Positions 63,839 to 64,000 of a stretch of 64,000 bases of DNA are shown here, one piece after another (the first letter of the stretch is position 1; the number at the start of each line of letters is the position of its first letter). Below the pieces are notes generated by a model that did no database searches, was not told the DNA's origin, and saw only the letters and a program-made list of their open reading frames with translations. This DNA comes from Streptomyces canus 299MFChir4.1 (GTDB lineage: Bacteria; Actinomycetota; Actinomycetes; Streptomycetales; Streptomycetaceae): contig NZ_KB911598.1 in NCBI RefSeq assembly GCF_000383615.1, positions 8,448 to 72,447 of the forward strand, in the 5' to 3' direction. A program made the translations under genes and the position numbers.

Positions 63839-63854
63839 TGTCAGAAAACTGACA
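63839..63854. promoter_or_regulatory. MarR operator 2
   Basis: TGTCAG-AAAA-CTGACA, perfect 6-bp arms, centred 28 bases from operator 1 (about 2.7 helical turns) and 20 bases before the VOC start. Confidence 0.75.
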
Positions 63855-63874
63855 CGAAAACGAGGAGCGTCATC

Positions 63875-64000
63875 ATGCCCGCCACCGGCCCCGACTTCAT
63901 CTCGCTCCAAGTGCGCGACCTCGCTGCTTCGCAGGCGTTCTACGAGCAGTACCTGGGCGTCGTCCGCTCGGCGGCCGGACCTCCGCACGCGGTCGTCTTC
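63875..64000 (+). CDS. VOC-family (glyoxalase-like) protein, cut by the window end
   Basis: The first 42 residues, starting MPATGPDFISLQVRDLAASQ with AFYEQYLGV following, match the vicinal-oxygen-chelate fold. GAGGAG (63861-63866) lies 8 bases before the ATG. The remaining part is outside the window. Control by the divergent MarR gene is likely. Confidence 0.85.
   Translation, partial: MPATGPDFISLQVRDLAASQAFYEQYLGVVRSAAGPPHAVVF

Noticed and set aside
1..64000. CRISPR arrays, rRNA or tRNA genes
   Set aside because: No regularly spaced repeats with unique spacers and no tRNA- or rRNA-like sequence were noticed on either strand by eye.

Overview
The window is high-GC actinomycete DNA, almost certainly from Streptomyces or a close relative. 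Codons end in G or C, GTG and TTG starts are used, ECF sigma, HxlR and MarR regulators are present, and many secreted enzymes carry ricin-type beta-trefoil (CBM13) modules. The mix of broken genes, an insertion-sequence remnant and a large catabolic island suggests an accessory part of a linear chromosome; that placement is inference.

Region 1 (1-28.4 kb) is a mixed accessory stretch. It starts with a zinc-ribbon protein and a truncated small protein, then a RibD/DHFR-like reductase, a LysR regulator lacking the start of its DNA-binding domain, a PAS-PAS-GAF-PP2C phosphatase, a divergent HxlR/monooxygenase pair and a SulP transporter. At 7.9-9.8 kb lies the wreck of a stress/dormancy cluster: a Usp gene with a deletion and a frameshift, a Usp-BON fusion, an intact flavodoxin and a nitroreductase remnant. 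Next come a PIG-L deacetylase, an RNase J, a GNAT, an ECF sigma operon, two amino-acid permeases with a GntR regulator, a kinase pseudogene that has lost its catalytic loop, a sirtuin, a HAD hydrolase, an MFS exporter, a shattered GlxA/AraC regulator, a metallophosphoesterase, an IS remnant, a MerR regulator and a shortened WapI-like immunity protein.

Region 2 (29.2-54.4 kb, plus 58.1-59.8 kb) is the main feature: a plant cell-wall depolymerisation island. Ten consecutive plus-strand genes encode exported enzymes, each with a CBM13-type trefoil: GH54, a beta-helix enzyme (GH141-like), a CE3 esterase, GH10 xylanase, a second GH54 with reversed module order, GH27, a clan GH-A enzyme, GH59, GH29 and a feruloyl-esterase-like CE1 enzyme. 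Two hairpins suggest the units 29193-30797, 30985-36180 and 36453-47387. A PaaI/TetR pair behind a 45-bp near-perfect palindrome follows. Converging on it is a minus-strand operon of two cytoplasmic enzymes (GH36, GH43) and one secreted GH5-CBM_X2-CBM46 enzyme, under a promoter flanked by two AAGCGCTT palindromes. After an isochorismatase-like gene and an M4 metalloprotease, a CBM13-GH62 arabinofuranosidase sits behind a CGAAA-N-TTTCG element of the type known from xylanase genes. Together the enzymes could strip arabinose, acetyl, feruloyl, galactose and fucose-like side groups, cut the xylan backbone outside the cell and finish oligosaccharides inside. No sugar transporter or dedicated sugar regulator is in the window.

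Region 3 (59.9-64 kb) holds a DUF4232-like lipoprotein, a frameshifted membrane protein, an aminoglycoside-phosphotransferase-like kinase, a DinB-like protein, and a MarR regulator divergent from a VOC protein that runs off the end, with two near-identical operators between them.
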